DNA from: Haloferax sulfurifontis ATCC BAA-897 | GTDB lineage: Archaea; Halobacteriota; Halobacteria; Halobacteriales; Haloferacaceae | DNA length: 64,000 nucleotides | Assembly: GCF_000337835.1 (NCBI RefSeq) | Contig: NZ_AOLM01000017.1 | Location: 1 to 64,000, forward strand | Direction of reading: 5' to 3' | Shown here: positions 62,264 to 64,000 of the stretch, piece by piece | Position numbering within the stretch: the first letter of the stretch is position 1 | Layout: each line of letters starts with the position of its first letter | Translations under genes and position numbers: made by a program | The notes under the pieces: generated by a model | What the model was told of the DNA's origin: nothing | What the model saw: the letters and a program-made list of their open reading frames with translations, nothing else | The model's database searches: none

Positions 62264-62950
62264 ATGGACCTCCTGTCGATGCGCTGGCGGCACACGCTGT
62301 TCGCCCACTGGCCGGTCGCTCCCGAACTCGTGGAGCCGCGACTTCCCGACCGGCTCACGGTGGCGACCCGCGACGGGCGGGCGTGGCTCGGCGTCGTCTC
62401 GTTCGACATGACGGACATCCGCCCGCGCGGGTCGCCAATCGGGTTGGGGTTCCCCGAGGTGAACCTCCGGACCTACGTCGAACCCGCCGACGGCGGCCCC
62501 CGCGGCGTCTACTTTTTCACCCTCGACGCCGCCGACCGCCTCGGCGTGACGATGGCCCGACTGGGCTACCGGCTCCCGTACCACTACGCGACCATCTCGG
62601 TCGAGGAGCGAGACGGCGCGGTCGACTACGAGAGCTACCGGCCCGCGACGGCCGAGACGCCGGAAGCGCGGTTCGAGGCGACCTACCGGCCGACCGGCGA
62701 GGTCCGAACCCTCGACCCCGGGTCGCTCGACGCGTTCCTCGTCGAGAACTACCGCTTTTACACGGACGACTGGCCCGTCGTCATCGGCGACATCGACCAC
62801 GACCCGTGGCCGATACAGGACGTGGAGGCCGAGATTCGCGCGAACACGATGTTCGAGGCCTGCGGCTTCGACCACCCCGGCGGCGACCCGGTACTCCACT
62901 ACGCGGCCGCCCTCGACGTGACGGCGAAGCCGCCCGCGGTGCTTCGCTGA
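62264..62950 (+). CDS. YqjF/DUF2071 family protein
   Basis: The protein has 228 aa. The N-terminus MRWRHTLFAHWPVAPELVEPRLP and the central RAWLGVVSFDMTDIRPRG and GVYFFTLDAADRLGV are the conserved segments of the DUF2071/YqjF family, a predicted barrel fold with no established reaction. The stop codon lies inside the first copy of a 28-bp tandem repeat. The start matches the ATG after CCTAACGGTCGCT; a longer frame upstream is not conserved. Confidence 0.82.
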   Translation: MDLLSMRWRHTLFAHWPVAPELVEPRLPDRLTVATRDGRAWLGVVSFDMTDIRPRGSPIGLGFPEVNLRTYVEPADGGPRGVYFFTLDAADRLGVTMARLGYRLPYHYATISVEERDGAVDYESYRPATAETPEARFEATYRPTGEVRTLDPGSLDAFLVENYRFYTDDWPVVIGDIDHDPWPIQDVEAEIRANTMFEACGFDHPGGDPVLHYAAALDVTAKPPAVLR

Positions 62951-62993
62951 CATCGTTCGCTTCGGGGTGCTCCGCTGACATCGTTCGCCCCGG
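62938..62993 (+). repeat. Tandem repeat of 28 bp spanning the end of the DUF2071 gene
   Basis: Two adjacent 28-bp units, 62938-62965 and 62966-62993, differ at three positions (25 of 28 identical). Both contain GCTGACATCGTTCGC. The stop codon of the DUF2071 gene is inside the first copy, so the repeat duplicated the gene's end into the intergenic region. No mobile-element signature surrounds it. Confidence 0.75.
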
Positions 62994-63092
62994 GCGAGAT
63001 GGCTCACGCGAACGCGACGCGTTCGGCTGGGTCGCCTCCCTCGGCCGCCCGAAGGTGAAACCTTCAAGCATCGCTGAACTAACCCGACGGAC

Positions 63093-63539
63093 ATGGCACT
63101 CATCGACACCGTGATGGCAACGCTCCACCTCGTCGTCGGCGGTCTCTGGACGGGGAGCGTCCTCTTTTTCGCGCTCGCCGTGTTGCCGACCGCCCGCGCC
63201 GGGAACATCCGCGCCGCCGCGTTCGAATCGGTCGTCTCCCGGCTGACGATGTGGTCCCGCGGGGCCTCGCTCGTGATGTTCGCGACCGGCGGCCACCTCG
63301 CCGGCACGCGCTACACCGTCGACAGCCTGTTCGGCTCCGGCCGCGGCCACCTCGTCCTCGGGATGCTCGCGCTCTGGTTCGTCCTGACCGGCCTCGTGGA
63401 AGTCGGCCGCGCCCGCGCGAAAGACGGCCTCGCCGAGAAGAAGGTCCGCACGCCCGCCGAGAAGGCCGCGCCGTTCTACCTCGGTGCCGCGCTCGTCGCC
63501 GTCTTGCTCCTCGTCGACGCCGGCCTGCTCCTCAACTGA
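63093..63539 (+). CDS. CopD-like small membrane protein
   Basis: The protein has 148 aa with four helices. LHLVVGGLWTGSVLFFALAVL with a histidine in the first helix and GASLVMFATGGHLAGTRYTVDSL near 65 resemble the CopD/CcoP-like membrane domain, where histidines bind metal. Haloarchaeal homologues are annotated as copper-resistance D-type or transport proteins, but the role is unproven here. Confidence 0.6.
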   Translation: MALIDTVMATLHLVVGGLWTGSVLFFALAVLPTARAGNIRAAAFESVVSRLTMWSRGASLVMFATGGHLAGTRYTVDSLFGSGRGHLVLGMLALWFVLTGLVEVGRARAKDGLAEKKVRTPAEKAAPFYLGAALVAVLLLVDAGLLLN

Positions 63540-63612
63540 CGCCGGCGCAGACTCCCGAGGACTCCGTAGAATATCTATATCTACGTTCGAAAATATATAT
63601 TCTGTACGATAT

Positions 63613-63619
63613 GTTTATC
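63613..63619 (+). promoter_or_regulatory. TATA element of the terminal gene pair
   Basis: GTTTATC lies 27-33 nt before the ATG at 63646 in an AT-rich block (63568-63620 contains TATATCTACG and TATATATTCTG). Confidence 0.55.
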
Positions 63620-63645
63620 AGCTCGGTCCGGGTGAGTCCACGTGT

Positions 63646-63771
63646 ATGCACGGGGACGAGACGCGCGCCACCGAGTCGCCGCTTCGAATCGAGTTGTGTC
63701 CCGACACCGGGCGGATACGCGTCCACCGGGAGACCGCGCTGGGGACGTTCACGCGGACCATCGACCGATGA
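63646..63771 (+). CDS. Small basic/acidic protein upstream of a phosphoesterase
   Basis: The protein has 41 aa with an extended beta-type pattern (PLRIELCPDTGRIRVHRETALG). It has no recognised domain. The stop overlaps the ATG of the phosphoesterase gene (ATGA), and the promoter lies immediately upstream, so the pair is one transcript. Real because of that coupling and its leaderless promoter, though very short. Confidence 0.55.
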   Translation: MHGDETRATESPLRIELCPDTGRIRVHRETALGTFTRTIDR

Positions 63772-64000
63772 GTCCGGACGCCCCGCCGGCCCTCGGAACG
63801 TCGCCGGTCGGGAACTCGGCCGAGCGCGGTCCCGGTCCGGTGCTCGCGCGCCTCGGCCGGCCGGTCTCGGAGACGCCGACCCGGCTCGCGGTCGTCGCCG
63901 ACCCGCACGTCACGCCGACGGGCTCCGGCACGTGGAAAGCCTACCACCGGAGCGAGACGCGGCTTCGGACCGCCGTCTCGACCATCGCCGACCTCGACGT
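63768..64000 (+). CDS. Metallophosphoesterase, N-terminal fragment
   Basis: The gene runs off the window. The 78 visible residues include a Pro/Gly/Ser-rich extension and then LAVVADPHVTPTG, which is the first metal-binding motif (D-x-H) of calcineurin-type phosphoesterases. Substrate cannot be judged from the fragment. Its ATG overlaps the upstream small ORF's stop. Confidence 0.65.
   Translation, partial: MSPDAPPALGTSPVGNSAERGPGPVLARLGRPVSETPTRLAVVADPHVTPTGSGTWKAYHRSETRLRTAVSTIADLD

Noticed and set aside
1-64000. CRISPR arrays, insertion sequences, integrase/att sites, rRNA or tRNA genes
   Set aside because: No regularly spaced repeats, transposase or integrase reading frames, or clover-leaf structures were recognised by reading.

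Overview
The window looks like about 64 kb of a haloarchaeal chromosome, most likely genus Haloferax and close to H. volcanii. The signs are high GC content, strongly acidic proteins, many genes whose AT-rich TATA-like element sits about 27 nt before the start codon (leaderless transcripts), tandem PilA-type pilins, a form III RuBisCO, an ADP-forming acetyl-CoA synthetase and an archaeal nuo operon without nuoE, nuoF or nuoG. I see no rRNA, tRNA, CRISPR array or insertion sequence.

Layout. 1-4.2 kb: the end of a phospholipase-D-like gene, a RecJ/DHH nuclease, a fructosamine-kinase-family gene with a broken frame, and a JAMM protease overlapping an FAD-synthase-type cytidylyltransferase. 4.3-8 kb: respiratory assembly, with cytochrome oxidase subunit II divergent from a fused heme-synthase gene, plus small membrane and redox proteins. 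8-16.8 kb: an aldo/keto reductase, a Gfo/Idh dehydrogenase, a lipoprotein sugar dehydrogenase, an ABC exporter, a ZIP metal transporter preceded by a metal-regulator-like palindrome, and an MscS-type channel. 17-20.2 kb: ADP-forming acetyl-CoA synthetase with a BioD/DRTGG protein. 20-27.4 kb: a peptidase, a CorC-type CBS membrane protein, a CBS-ParB protein and an RCK-DHH phosphoesterase. 27.4-37.9 kb: the nuoA-B-CD-H-I-J1-J2-K-L-M-N operon on the minus strand, mostly joined by ATGA overlaps. 38-43.5 kb: purK-purE, a membrane mannosyltransferase-like protein and ribH-aminotransferase. 43.6-44.7 kb: two tandem pilins in a more AT-rich patch. 45-57 kb: a Hel308-like helicase, form III RuBisCO, a chemotaxis transducer, a second nuoCD interrupted by one amber codon, a Bat-type regulator, ribose-1,5-bisphosphate isomerase, AMP phosphorylase and thioredoxin. 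57-64 kb: a small HTH/membrane pair, an OYE-family reductase, an aspartoacylase-like hydrolase, a macrodomain protein, another aldo/keto reductase, small membrane proteins and the start of a metallophosphoesterase.

How genes work together. AMP phosphorylase, ribose-1,5-bisphosphate isomerase and form III RuBisCO are the three steps that turn AMP into 3-phosphoglycerate, and all three lie within 10 kb. The nuo operon, the oxidase subunit and the heme enzyme belong to the aerobic respiratory chain. RibL and RibH are both flavin-pathway enzymes. The most unusual loci are the amber-interrupted nuoCD paralogue, the metal-regulator-like dyad upstream of the ZIP gene, the RCK-DHH/CBS-ParB pair and the dyad lying on the pilin promoter.
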